Counted from the first letter of the stretch, positions 11,201-22,112 are shown. The stretch is DNA of 64,000 bases from Chrysaora quinquecirrha (GCA_014526335.1 JACTAT010000036.1:1356712-1420711); one strand, 5' to 3'. The notes: generated by a model not told the origin, from the letters alone. Program-made: numbers and translations.

Positions 11201-14200
11201 TCGGGCAGAATTTGATATAGCAATGTGTTTGCTTCTCGTAACAGTAAATATTTGCCGAGTAATGTTTTGCGATGAGGCGAAAGAGTCAAACATTATGCTT
11301 GACAGAGAAATTGCGTATGTTTAATAAGCAATGTTTGATTGTTTGGCCAGGGCCGCAAAACGCCATACAAACCCGAAGTCTATGTTTTATTTCAGTTTAT
11401 GGGTGGGGATGGCTCGGAGTATTCTTGGAGAGTTTGTTTTTAAGATACAAATAGCAGCTAGTAGCAGCCAACTAACAGACCGAAAAAATCCAGCAACAAA
11501 GAGCGATAATGGCTTTCTTGGAGGAAGAGTTTGGTTGTCCATGATATAGCATTGCTAAATAGCATAGCAAGTTGCAAAAAACCTATCAACTTCAAGGTGC
11601 GATATAGCAATCGCTGTAGCATTTTGGCAATCGCTGTAGTTTCCACAAATAATAAAATCCACTACATTTAGTCGCAGCATAGTTGAAACCCTAATCTTAC
11701 TAAGAACTCGTAATTCAGAACTCGTGTCATTTATAAAATGAAAGTAATATATTTATACAGGTAAAACGGGTGAGCAATTACCAAGAAGAAAATACAATCC
11801 TTATGCGATTAAAGGCCGAAGATTTCGCTAGAATGATCCAAGTACAAAATGAGGTAAAATGATCAACAGTTATCAGTTAAGCTTCTATGTCATAAGCATT
11901 TTATGGTGGACTTTGCGATTAAGGCAGTTTACCCCGCTAGTTAACTTCTAGCGGCGATGGGCCAATTTAAGCATTAAAGTTAGCATTTCTGCAAGAGTTT
12001 GCATATGAATGGGTGATCTGTTGTAAGGAATACTACAATGTAAGGAATAAGTCAGGACTAGCTTTATTATTCGTATTGTCGTTTTGGTATCAGGACTAGG
12101 CTAATGTACCATAAGAATATTATCCCTAGCGTTTTGTTATTAGGCCCTGCCAAACGATCAAACCTTTTTCGATCGAAATTTGGAGTTCGCCTCTCAAACA
12201 ACTGTACTAATATTTGCTCTAGCGTTGGAGCAGATTTAGGCAATATTTAAACGTTTTCAAACGATAGAGTTTATTTCTCAAACAATATGTTTGGCCACGT
12301 CATAATATATGTTTGTCAAATAATTTTTGCTTGTGAAAGACGGAAAGTTTTGGTAACAAGTTGAAGTTTTTCGTGAACATTGCCAAGTAAGTTCTGCTTA
12401 TCGAACAATGTTTTGTGACGTGGCAAGACGGTCAAACATCGCTAGGAAAGCAAGTCACCAATGTTTGACCAACAATATTTGGCCGTTTTGCCAGTGTAGT
12501 CTTAGAATAAACTTCATTCTAAGCGTTAGGGTTAGCATTTGGGTTACAAGTAAAAACACTAATTGACGCTCTGCTTTTGAAATCTCATACTTTCCTTTCC
12601 AGCAAGCCTCAAGCTCGCACTCCTCCTGCGTAGAGACAATATTCGATCGCCTCAACAACGTGGACAACCTTCTTCCAGACAAGAAATTATCAATTCTTGT
12701 GACGGGAATGAATTCATACATGAAGTAAGTTCTCTTCTCTATAATACATATGTTCAAATCTTCCTCATCCAAGAAAACTCTTTCGTTTATAGACTTGCTA
12801 TACAAGCAACAGGGCCACTCAACCACTCAAAAAAGTGAAGTCAACCCTAAACAAGAACAACAAAATTTGGAATGAGCGTGTGGAAGTGATGTAGCGGTAC
12901 ATATGCGCCATTGAAGCTGCAACTTCGTTCCTTGCTCCTAGTTGCGCCTCCTCATTTCTCAGCGTTTCCCCTAAGGTGCTATGGCAGCGTGGTATTATTC
13001 AGCTAGCTCATTGAGCATTTAGCATTTACCATTGCCTACGCAAAAGGATATTCAACCCTTTGTGCTAATTCACTATATCGCATCATGCTATCATCTCAGA
13101 AGGATGGACAGCTTAGTACACTGTAGTCTTGTGAACTTCAGCTTGTTCCCCTAGAAAGACCGGTGTTCTGTAACACAACCGTTTGTGCTTGTTGAAGATA
13201 TCATATGATTGACTGTAGTCTTGTGGACAGTGACCCTCACTGAGACGAGATTCGAACCCAGCTTCTTCTTGCAAAGACAGAAACGATTGAAACAATGACG
13301 TATTGTGCTAGTTGAAACTTTCATCATAGATTTTTTGCTTCTTTCTTCAATCAGAAAAACCATTCATTTTCCCACAAGAAATTTCGACGTTCTCATACAG
13401 TTGTGGCTTGTGGTCTGACATTAAGGCTGTACTAAACATCAGTTTTCAAATTTTTACAATTTGTATGGCCAGGCCAGCATTGTTCTGCAGATATCCAGTC
13501 ATAAAATTACATTAAAAGCAATCAACAGTTAAGTAAGTGGTTTAACCGCAAAAAGATAAAGATGAGACTCATTGATAAACCCTAAAAACATTGATTAAAA
13601 ATCTGATAAACACCGCTGGTTTAGAAAGAGAAAGACCAAATAGACCCTGGCTCAATAGAACAGTGTCTAAAGTTGAACCTTCGTTTCTCGACTACCGCTT
13701 AACTCGAATTCTCGATAATGGGCTGGTCTCACACCTTACAACCTTAAAAATTTACAAGACTTCGACATGTCAGTATCTTGCATGTCATGCCATGTCGAAA
13801 CCATTGAAATGGAGGCTTCCTTTAAAACGCTCTTCCCGTAGAAACACCCCTCCCGAATTAATGGCGTGAGTGGCCAAGCTTCTCAGTCAGTTCTCGTTAG
13901 ACAGCTGAAGTTAAGCTTGGTCGTGTGAGGTCAACATCTAGATGGGTGACTTTCCATATGGATGACAAAAGATCCCATGTCTGGATGCGGCATGCATAAT
14001 AGGCCTAAATTAGCTGAAAATGCTAGAAATAACAGCGTACTTAAAATAAAGTATCAACAACAACAACAACAATTAATTCTCATAACTTATGCCCCGGGTC
14101 TTAAACGGTCATTCACATTATATATCTCGGTCTGTTTCTGACGTTTCATACGCTTGTTTTTAAATAAGCAACTGGAATTTTGGTCCAGCCCTCAAAGTTG

Positions 14201-17200
14201 CTTCAAATGTTTAGTATACCCAACCCTCGAAGAATGACTGGTCCCCTTAAAACTTGCTTTTAATGTAATTGACAGGTTTTCAATAATGATGTACGGCGGA
14301 AAGAAAGCTATTTTAACCAAAAAGTTAAACAAAATCTCAGCCCTAGTGGCTTATTGACCATTTGCTTATAAAAAAAAGTCTACTCTCAAAAGCGTCAAAC
14401 AAATTCACTTTTAGTGCGTTTAAAATGTTTCCGTTTTTTCTTTATTTGGGAGTTTTTTTCTAACAGTTTTCTTTTAATTCCATTAAAAAGCATCCATAAT
14501 AACATTTAAGAATTAAGAAATCATTTCCACATTAACAGTCTTGATAATTGAACAAAATTCCGTTCGTGTCTAACGATATCCCTCTTTTAACACAATTACG
14601 ACCCCATAAATCCACTCATAACTTCTCTATTCTCCGAATCTAACTCTGTACCCCTTCCTGTTTTTCAAAGAAGAATTACTTTACTTTTCACATTCACCAC
14701 GTCGTTTATTTTGCCAATTTTCAACATTAACTTATTTTCTTTGTTTGTTGTTTACTTCAGTTTCGTCTTCCCACAGGAAATTGTTATTTTTATAAACACA
14801 TTAGTTTCTTCTAATTACTTTGACCCTATAATTTAGAGATCTTTTTAATTGGTTTTGATTTACTAGCTGTCGACTTCCCAGACGGAATTACCTATAATTA
14901 AATGTTATATTTGTTGATTTGAGGTTTACTGCATTATCTTTTCAGTGTCCGGAAACGTTCTCAATTTTGCTCTGTCCGGAACCTAACGTTATACTGTATA
15001 TGAAATGCATCATCAGCTTCCCCCATTTACGGAACCTAATCTATCATTATTTATAATAGTTGTTCAAATGCGAGACCTCCCAACCTCCACCAATTGGCCA
15101 CGCCACCTCTACCCTATTCTCCACTCTCTTCTTATTTAACGCCTGTGTTCCATTTCTAAATCTGCAATAATTTTTGAGTTGTACAGAACTTTAAAGTTGC
15201 GATAAACAGCGGAACTATCGTAGTATGTATTCGCTAGTATACCCTACATATTTGTCACGAATGGTGAACACTAGGATAGATTTTGCGACAAGTAGCATAC
15301 CACAGAAGATGGGATTCGAACCTTAGCTGCATGCCCAGAGAGCCAACGACGTTTTTATTGAGCTATAGATCCCTAATAAATCTCTGAGTAACTCTCTAAG
15401 TCATACAGCCCATGGCTCTTCTCCCGTTTTGAATTTTTCGTGTTTCAGCTATGTTGAGCCTTCTTTAACACCACACATATTTATATATATTTTTCATAAA
15501 TGCCGAAACATTGAAACACAAATACGGGAGGAGTCCAAGTTCGAATCCCATTGTGGTATGCCATCTGTAAGCTAGTGTGCCTGTGATGTTTCTACTGTTT
15601 ACCGCAATTTCGTAGTCTGCAATATTCTATCTTTTAGAACAATGAAAGCAAAAGCCGGCGCCAAAAGAAACCCATTGCCACAGATAAGCAAAATCGACAT
15701 TGAAGAAGTGCTGCTGCGATTACAGTTGCAATTCAGCTGCTGTGTCCATTTTTGTGAAACTGCAGAAGACTTGGCTCAAATGGTCGCTAGTTTCACGAAA
15801 TCTGTTGCTGAAAAACCTTACAAGTAGGCCCCAGAAAAATCATTTATATTTGTCTATAGCATTTTGTTTAAATTTAATTTTGCTCCATTGCATTTCTTTC
15901 CATTGCCTCCCATCTTATTTTGTTCCATTTCGTTCGATTCAATTTCATTCCACGACCTTCCCTACACCTTTCATTCAGCTCCCCCCCCCTTCAAAGTCAT
16001 TTCTTTCCATAAAATTCCCTTTCAATCCTTCCCTTTTCATTGCTTTCGTTTCATTTTATTTCATTCGATTCAATTTCATTCCATGGCCTCCCCTCCCCCT
16101 TCCATTCAGTTCCTCCCATTCAAAGCCATTTCTTCCATAACATTCCTTTCATTACATTTCCACTGCGACTGTCGGGAATCAGTTGGCAAATAATGGCAGA
16201 AGAAAAACATTCCCAGCTTTCTGGAACTGTGCGCCGATTAGTTTCCAGATTGCTCATGTCGACCAGTCAGATGCGATAGATTAGTTCAAAAAAGTCGCCG
16301 GTCTGGAGTAAGCAACTAGTTCACTCTTAAGCCTGCCTTTTTATTCATTTCAATCCTTTTCTTGATCGGGGAGTGAAACACAAAACGTTGTAAAGTTTTG
16401 TCTTTTTGCAGACCTGACCTATAAATTCTCTTTAATTCTAAGCATTTCTCTTTCTCTTTTTACAGAAAAATAGCTGGCACTGCTTTCAATATATATATGA
16501 ACAACCACGATAAAGGACTACCCAAGGTAAGCATGGTAACATTTTGGGTTCTATGTCCAATAATTTTGTCTCTTCTTTCGCTATCGCTATCTCACAGGCT
16601 TTAGTTCAAGTACTTCGATTCAATTTGAGGTACTCCCATCTGGGGTGCCAAAGGTGTATTAATTGTTGACTCTATGTCACCCCTGCACAAGATAAAAAAA
16701 ACCCACACGTACTAACCATAAGTTGACGTTTCGTCTCTTCCACAAGGTGACTAAAGATGGCCAAGGTTTGCTGGAAGTTTGGTCAAAACAGATTCAACAG
16801 TTTAGAGGTGTTGGACATGATACAGCTGCAGCCATCGTGCAACGATATCCGTCTCCATTTTTGCTAATGCAGGTAATTATGTGTGGGGTCTGTGACTATG
16901 TGGCTGTATGTGGTCTCTGTGACACAGTGGTTAGTGTGCAGGACTCCCAACGAAAATTGTGAGGGTTCGAACCACGGTATCTCCACTTATGATTCCAGTG
17001 ATACCAAACTTGGGCAAGCTGTTAACACAAACCACAAACGTGCCTCTCTCTACCAAGGTATATAAATGGGTATGGGTTGTTGGTATGGGTATGGAAATGG
17101 GTCGTTTATGGACAATTTTTGGACAGTTTAGGGTCAAATTAGGATCAAAATCGTGGTCTTTCTTTAGGGACAAAAAGTTCGATTGTTCCACAAATTTTCG

Positions 17201-18518
17201 AGTTAAATCGTTTTACAGTGTGGCCGATGGCTATTAGCGCACCCTGCTATATGCATATGCATTCAGAACAGGGGTAAAGTGTAATGTCAACTGAGCAGTA
17301 GCGTGCAATAACGGAAATTGGACATAAATATCTCCGCTATTGCTCACTATGTCTAATTAGTATATATCGGAGAAGATTAAAACTATTGAACCCTATACCA
17401 ATTTTATTTTCATTTGTAGGAATATGAAAAATGCAGGTCAGAGCAAGAAGGTAGACTTCTTTTGCAAGATATCGAGGTATGGATGTGAATTTGCTTTTAT
17501 TTGCTTTGATAAAAATAGGCCCATTTCCGATGTCTTGACAGAGTCGTGCCATGCAAAAATATTCTGGCACAGCACTTGGCAAAAAAACTTATTCAACCTT
17601 TGTGTAGTGCCCATTTTCACTGGATTCTTTTAGCCTCAGTTGCAAATTTGATCCTTCGGGCTTATAAACGAGTCGAGGGGCTTTGGCTTATTGACAGGTT
17701 TACTTCACACTTGATTTGTGCATCTCGATCTTCATCTCGATCTTGTACAACAATCCTCCTTTAAGGCCCAACGAGGAATGTTGGATGAGCATACACGATC
17801 ATACATTGTCGTATGACCGAACATTTTTGTATGAAATGGGGTTTCGTACATTTGTCGATGACCCGGCGGCCAAACGATCAAAACATCGAATATCGTACAT
17901 GAGAACAAAAGAAATGTATGCTGATGTATGGTGGAACGTTTGACCGACTTCAAACTATCAAACACCAACATACATCATCAAACAGGGTGGCATCAAACCG
18001 AACATTTTTGGATGACCCGACCAAAACATCGCACACCATACATGAGAAAATGTATGCTGATGTATGATGGAACGTTTGACCGACTTCAAACTCTATCGAA
18101 CAGCCATCGAACACCCATCGAACACCCATCGAACACCAACGTACACCATCAACCCTACATCATCAAAAAGGGTGGCCAAGCGAGAAAATGCTCGGTCACA
18201 CGACAAAAGTATGACCGTTTATGTTCATTCACTATTTCTCTTTTGGCCTTGCCTTCCTTCAGCCTGTTTCTGGCTTTGATACTCTGAGAGTTGTCAGACG
18301 AAAAAAGTTTTAAAGTATGTCCTATATGACGTTTCCGTTTTATCCTTATCCTACGATTCTACACGACTCAAGACGATTTTTTATTTTCTGTTTGTTTTCA
18401 GGTTAGACGAGGCCATGGGGTTTTAGCCACTTCTCGACGAGTTGGACCAGAACTTTCTAAAAAAATATACCAACTTTTAAACTCTCTTGACGGTGATGTT
18501 GAGTTAGCGAAGTCTTAG
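8209..18518 (+). CDS. EME1: EME1: structure-specific endonuclease subunit (partner of MUS81)
   Basis: Non-catalytic partner of MUS81, with which it cuts branched recombination and replication intermediates in the nucleus. Exons: 8209-8281, 8627-8698, 8772-9238, 9899-10080, 10652-10699, 10786-10953, 11761-11853, 12603-12724, 15638-15823, 16466-16526, 16747-16872, 17420-17476, 18402-18518; about 590 aa (human 570). Residues 1-200 are acidic and Ser-rich (TESDNDSDFDD); ~204-264 are a Lys/Glu coiled coil. The ERCC4-like nuclease domain starts near 282 (YITTVLDSNIL...DGGG) and lacks the catalytic ERK motif, as expected for EME1. The tandem HhH region fills the C-terminus (GVGHDTAAAIVQRYPSP; SRRVGPELSKKIY). 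All junctions are in phase except exon 4 to 5, where one nucleotide is missing at the A-run 10075-10080. For exon 2 the second AG (8626) keeps the frame. Exon 1 is the least certain. Confidence 0.94.
11115..11354. mobile_element. MITE family 1, diverged copy (EME1 intron 6)
   Basis: The left part has TCGATCAAACATTGTTGGTC and the right end has TTTGATTGTTTGGCCAGGGCC-like sequence, the inverted ends of the family seen at 6088. The left tip has diverged and no target duplication can be read. Confidence 0.7.
12143..12501. mobile_element. MITE family 1, long copy with TTA duplication (EME1 intron 7)
   Basis: It starts GGCCCTGCCAAACGATC right after TTA (12140-12142) and ends just before TTA (12502-12504). 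Internal inverted words (GTTTGGCCACGTC, GACGTGGCAAGACGGTC) are the family core. At ~359 bp it is longer than the typical 270 bp, and its right tip is altered (CCAGTGTAGTC). Confidence 0.75.
13873..14073 (+). mobile_element. 5S rRNA-derived SINE (SINE3-like)
   Basis: Bases 13873-13952 follow the 5S rRNA order: TTCTCGTTAGACAG, then GAAGTTAAGC with GGTCG (A-box region), then ATCTAGATGGGTGAC (C box). The 5S consensus has GGAAGCTAAGC, GGTCGGG and TTGGATGGGAGACC at these places. After an unrelated body the element ends in an A-rich stretch and a CAA microsatellite (14050-14072), typical of SINE tails. The 5S similarity is seen in the sequence; mobilisation by a LINE is inferred. It lies in EME1 intron 8. 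Confidence 0.7.
15255..15490 (-). mobile_element. tRNA-derived SINE, reverse copy (EME1 intron 8)
   Basis: Read on the minus strand, it carries an A-box-like TATAGCTCAATAAAAACG and a B-box-like AAGGTTCGAATCCC, followed by the same downstream body as the copies at 29450 and 55195 (words CCACTTGT.., ATCTATCCTAGTG). A short forward-strand fragment with the B box (GTTCGAATCCCATTGTGG) lies at 15541-15560, so two copies meet in opposite orientation. Confidence 0.7.
15842..16165 (+). repeat. Pyrimidine-rich tandem duplication (EME1 intron 9)
   Basis: About 320 bp of almost pure C/T on the + strand, built from CATTC, TTTCATT and CCCTTCC words. A unit beginning CATTCGATTCAATTTCATTC occurs twice, about 140 bp apart (near 15929 and 16062), giving an imperfect tandem duplication. 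Frames across it are open only because the composition is skewed; it is not coding. Confidence 0.75.
16914..17090 (+). mobile_element. tRNA-derived SINE, second type (EME1 intron 11)
   Basis: The tRNA-like head has an A box (GACACAGTGGTTAGTGTGC) and a B box (GGGTTCGAACCAC) about 45 bp apart. The body that follows contains CTACCAAGGTATATAAATGGG and a GGTATG-rich tail. The head does not form a full tRNA with an acceptor stem, so this is a SINE rather than a tRNA gene. Confidence 0.6.
17763..18250. repeat. Internally duplicated inverted-repeat element (EME1 intron 12)
   Basis: It begins AAGGCCCAACGAGG and ends near TTTTGGCCTTGCC. Inside, a ~110-bp block (ACATGAGA...ATGTATGCTGATGTATG.TGGAACGTTTGACCGACTTC) occurs twice, at about 17897 and 18040, and a short unit ATCGAACACC occurs several times at 18108-18150. 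It shares CCAAACGATCAAA with MITE family 1 but is distinct. Boundaries are approximate. Confidence 0.45.
18263..18360 (+). repeat. Tail of dispersed repeat H (EME1 intron 12)
   Basis: It contains CCTGTTTCTGGC, ATACTCTGAGAGTTGTCAGA and CGAAAA, the tail shared with 25904, 47851, 59057 and (reversed) 63700. See the entry at 25640 for the longer element. Confidence 0.6.
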
Positions 18519-18592
18519 ATTTAGAATATATTTCATCCGATCACTGTAAATAAGAAATTCGTATTTAGCTACTTTGTTAGTATTTTGTGAAT

Positions 18593-18598
18593 AATAAA
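18593..18598 (+). terminator. Polyadenylation signal of EME1
   Basis: A canonical AATAAA lies 75 bp after the EME1 stop, in an AT-rich 3' region. It is the only such hexamer close to the stop. Confidence 0.65.
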
Positions 18599-18756
18599 TT
18601 TCGTATCTTTTGATATATTTTGAGTTTGAATTGATATTTTAATATTGAGAATAGTTATCTCATGAACTCTGTTTGGATGCGTCCTTTTTAGACCTTTTTC
18701 CTTCCGTCTGTATGTTTTTCTCGAGACTCCCGAGAGATCAAAGGCCCGTTCTTAAT

Positions 18757-19131
18757 TAAGTACCACAAAGAACTGACAAGTGTAAGTACTGATAAGTACC
18801 ACAAAGTACTGACAAGCACACAAAGTACCAATAAGTACCACAAAACACGAGGAAAGAACTACAAAGTACGGCGAAGTACCACAGAGTACTGACGAGTACC
18901 ACAAAGCACTTATGAGTACCAAAAAGTACTGAAAAGTACCATAAAGCACTGACGAGTACCAAAAAGTATTGACAAGTACCACAGTGTACCGACGAGTATC
19001 ACAAAGTACCAAGAAGTACCACAAAGTACTTACAAGTACCATGAAGTACAGAGAAGTACCACAAAGTTCCTAGAAGTACCACAAAGTATTGACAAGTACC
19101 GCAAAGCACTTGCATTGTGATGAGAAGTACT
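18757..19131. repeat. ~20-bp minisatellite (AAGTACCACAAAGTACTGAC)
   Basis: About 18 imperfect tandem copies of a 20-bp unit, consensus AAGTACCACAAAGTACTGAC, start about 240 bp after the EME1 stop. The unit contains the near-palindrome AAGTAC/GTACTG. Because 20 is not a multiple of three, the long minus-strand frames across it are repetitive by-products and not a gene. Confidence 0.92.
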
Positions 19132-19241
19132 TAAATTGTTCATTAATTGATTATCAGATTTCTGTTGATGTAAATGATCTATAATTTATTTGAATACATT
19201 TTAATATATTTCAAGAAATTTAATTTATTTCAAGGTATATA

Positions 19242-20049
19242 CAGTCGAGTCCCGCTATCTCGAACTCGCACGGGAAATGAAAATTTCGACATAGCGGGAC
19301 TTCGAGATATCCGTACTCTGAATTTTTTCGATCAAAAAGCGGTCATCTGTGTGTAAAAGTAGAATATAAACCAAGGAAAAGACCTCATTTGTCTCAAAAG
19401 CTGTGTTAAACATCCAATTTAACTAAAATAGCACATTATTGAAGCTTGCTTCATATTTTGGAGTACTTCTTCATCTAGTAGCAACGATAGCATCAAGCAT
19501 AATAGCCCACCACAGTAGTGCTTATCAACCACAGTAGTGCGTATAGATTCGCTAGCGTGACAACATAGCCGACCAATATGCAGTCTGTGTACAGAAAAAC
19601 GACAACATTGTAGGAAATCTACCAAAAGGAAAGACAGGCAGATTTGCAAAGACAATCTTCTTTTTTCTCAAGGCAAATAAATTTTGTTCCTGTGTGCCTG
19701 TGGTGAATGGCAAGCGTGTAAACTTTGGAGATGGCAGAGGATTGAAAGTCCCTTGCAAGATATTAATTGTCGGACAACCTAAGTTCACTTTAATCTTAAA
19801 AAATGAATTATCATTGTTATAATAATTAATAATTGAAATTTTTGTGACGTTTTGTTCGAGATAACCGGGTTTTTTCTTTCACGGGAAAGACATTTCGTTC
19901 GAGATAGCGAATAAGTCGAGATAACCGAGTTCGAAATAACGGGTTTTATCTCTATACTTAGCCTTATAGGAAAACGAGGGGAAATGGGAATCTGTTCGAG
20001 ATAGCGAGTTGTTCGAGATAACCGAGTTCGAGATAGCGAGGTTCGACTG
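19242..20049. mobile_element. pogo/Tigger-like non-autonomous DNA transposon
   Basis: The left end CAGTCGAGTCCCGCTATCTC is mirrored by the right end ...GAGATAGCGAGGTTCGACTG. Both ends carry extra sub-terminal copies of TTCGAGATAGCGAG and CGAGATAACCGAG. TA precedes the left end; the right flank reads AA, so the TA duplication has decayed on that side. There is no transposase frame. The interior holds the block also seen at 100-240. The assignment to Tigger rests on the TIR style (family knowledge). Confidence 0.7.
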
Positions 20050-20150
20050 AATATTTCAGTGCTCCCCCGATGTCTGCAAAAGTGGGAGATTCCAAACGAC
20101 TGAGGACTGGGCCCCAAGATAGGAAGTTTGCACTTGCGCAGCTGTGAAAA

Positions 20151-20181
20151 TTCTTCTTTCTTTTTGCGCACGTGTTATAAA
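20151..20181 (+). promoter_or_regulatory. Duplicated EIF3B promoter-proximal element
   Basis: TTCTTCTTTCTTTTT followed by GCGCACGTG, just before ATG 20182, matches the sequence before the functional EIF3B ATG at 23238. Conservation in both copies suggests that core promoter or 5' leader function was carried with the duplication. Confidence 0.4.
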
Positions 20182-20579
20182 ATGGTGGGGGTAATGGCCG
20201 CTGAAACCGAAGACGCTTTCGAAAGCTCGGAAAAACAAACTAAAATGAACGGAGATAGCGAATTTGATGAAGAATTAGATGACTCCATGTTTGATGATCC
20301 AGAAGGATTCGTTGATGATATTTCTGACGAAGGTTTGCTTGCTTTTTTAAAGGTTTTTCAAAGACACCTCCCGCACACAAATCTCGGCTTGTTGGGTTGG
20401 GTCTGTTGACTGTTAGGCCTGCTTGGGCTACGTGCCTGGTTTGGGCTGGTGGAAAGTGGTTTGGTTTTAACACCATGAATATGAATTAAATTTAGCAGTT
20501 AATAAGACTTATTTTTAAGATGTTGGGAATAATTTATTCAAGCAACGTATAAAGTTTATTGAAATGAATTGATTTAAAC

Positions 20580-20933
20580 TTGAATGAATTAATTGGACCA
20601 TGTAGAGATTGTCCTAAATCATATATAGGACAATTGAAAAGAGAGACAGGAACTAGGCTCAAAGAACATAAATCAAATGTGACCCATGGTCAAATTGACA
20701 AAAGTGATCTTGCCAATCATTGTTGGATGGAAAAACACCAGATGGATTGGGAGCACATTTCAGTGATTGATGAGGATAAGAACTGGAAAAACAGACTTGT
20801 TAAAGAACGCATTCACTTAGTTCTATCAACTCCTTGTATCAATCAAGTATCTTACTCAATCCCAGAAATCTGGTTGAATAACATCAAAAGTTGCACTGAA
20901 CGCAATTTTGGTGCCACAAATCTTAGAAATTGA
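20580..20933 (+). pseudogene. Penelope-like retroelement, GIY-YIG endonuclease fragment
   Basis: An open frame with no proper start encodes the C-terminal endonuclease domain of a Penelope-like element: CRDCPKSYIGQ (a Cys pair before the YIG motif), RLKEH (catalytic Arg region), SDLANHCWMEKH (the His/Cys pattern usual in this subfamily) and a later RLVKERIHL (Glu region). The reverse transcriptase that should precede it is absent, so the copy is 5'-truncated. It sits in intron 1' of the EIF3B duplicate, in the same orientation, and its downstream end cuts into exon 2'. Confidence 0.85.
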
Positions 20934-21106
20934 GCGCCAAAAAATTCCCATGCTTCCTCCATGTCCCGTCAATTTCACACCTTTCAATCCGACCTTTGCA
21001 ATAAATAGGAAAGAAACCACATTTCTCATTGCCCGATGATGGGAGATGGATCTCTCCCGAAACGTTGCCCAACTAAATATCAAAGGCTTGTCGTGATAAG
21101 TGGTGA
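20934..21106 (+). mobile_element. 3' region of the Penelope-like element, ending inside EIF3B exon 2'
   Basis: Sequence after the GIY-YIG stop, up to the point where EIF3B exon 2' begins (TCCCTGTAGTTGG at 21107). It contains a hammerhead-like motif at 21033-21063. Comparison with the intact copy shows that about 1 kb of intron 1 and 75 nt of exon 2 are missing at this junction. Confidence 0.7.
21033..21066 (+). ncRNA. Candidate degenerate hammerhead ribozyme of the Penelope-like element
   Basis: CCGATGA (21033-21039), then a helix GGGAGA (21041-21046) pairing with TCTCCC (21053-21058), then GAAAC (21059-21063). This is the order CUGAUGA - stem II - GAAA of hammerhead ribozymes, which Penelope-like elements are known to carry. 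One core base differs (U4 to C) and an extra T follows the first motif, so the ribozyme is probably inactive. Confidence 0.4.
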
Positions 21107-22112
21107 TCCCTGTAGTTGGACCAGACAGACTTGAGAAATTGAAGAACGTTATCAGAAAGATCTTCTCAAAATTTGGAAAGGTTGTTTCTGAATATTACCC
21201 AGAAGAAGATGGCACAACCAAAGGGTAAAAATGATTTATTCTCAAACTTGTTCTAGATAGAAATCATTTTCCAGCATATTCCTTGCAAAATTGTTTTGGT
21301 CCTCTTTGAATAACAAAGCCCATAGCATAAAAGCCTCATTTTCAAAACTGAGAATTCTCCATGCCGTTCCATTCCAATAACATTCCACATTGATGGTATT
21401 TTATTGTGTTGTTTTGTTGAGGGCTTTACCTAGATTTCCACTTATCTGTTTTCTGGTGGGAGCGGGACCAAGAACGGGCATGGGAAATGGGAACAGGAAC
21501 CCAGACAAATTGATTTCTGGTTGATTTCTTCAGGAAAAGTGCACAGGACAAAAACAACACGAAAAAGTTAAATTCACTAGTCCGCTTTGTTAGAGAGTGG
21601 GACCTTATTGGCCATTTAGTTGTAATGTGGGGGCTTATTTATAGGGGATTATAGGGGCTTATAAGAGGGGGGCCAATTCAGTGATTTAAGGTTGTTTGCT
21701 AATGGGGCAGAGAATCACTTTCTTCTCTTTTGAAACAAAAATTTTAACTCTCTGGCAAATTTTCTTCTTGTAGGTACATATTCCTGGAGTTTTCAAGTCC
21801 TGAAGATGCAGCTCAAGCAGTGAAAATGGCCAATGGTTATCAGCTTGATAAAAAGCATGTTTTTGTTGTCAATGCATTTTCTGATTTCAACCTGTAAGTA
21901 CCTAGAAACAATGTTTAAGATAACAAAAAAGAGTAGAGACATCTTAGAGGTTTCAGAATCTGTCTAAAACGAAACCAAGAGGCTTGTTCTGTGTTGGCAA
22001 GGGTTTGTTTTCTCACTTTGACTCTTTAGTTAATTCTATTGATCTTTCTGCTGTATCCCATGAGCTGATTGATGTTCAGAGCACTTATACAACATCTTCT
22101 CTTTTCTGATTG

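Larger units (their letters stand above)
20050..22112 (+). pseudogene. Partial tandem duplicate of EIF3B 5' end (exons 1-3), broken
   Basis: Copies the EIF3B promoter, exon 1, part of exon 2, exon 3 and their introns, and stops where the foldback element begins. Exon 1' (20182-20332) has an ATG, an open frame (MVGVMAAETEDAF... then [18 protein letters not shown]) and an intact donor in the same phase as the real exon 1. Exon 2' (21107-21224) lacks its first 75 nt and its acceptor, which are replaced by a Penelope-like insert. Exon 3' (21774-21893) differs little from the real exon at 25505-25624. Introns 2 and 3 are also closely similar, so the duplication looks recent. Exons 2' and 3' cannot make a normal product, but exon 1' could splice in frame to the real exon 2 at 24659 and act as an alternative first exon. 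Confidence 0.9.

Noticed and set aside
15700..16279. Overlapping frames rich in Phe, Ser and Pro
   Set aside because: A pyrimidine-rich tract lacks stop codons by composition; the real exon ends at 15823 with a donor.
18752..19042. Minus-strand repetitive frame rich in VLVSTLWYF
   Set aside because: It is the 20-bp minisatellite read as protein; no start context and no homology.
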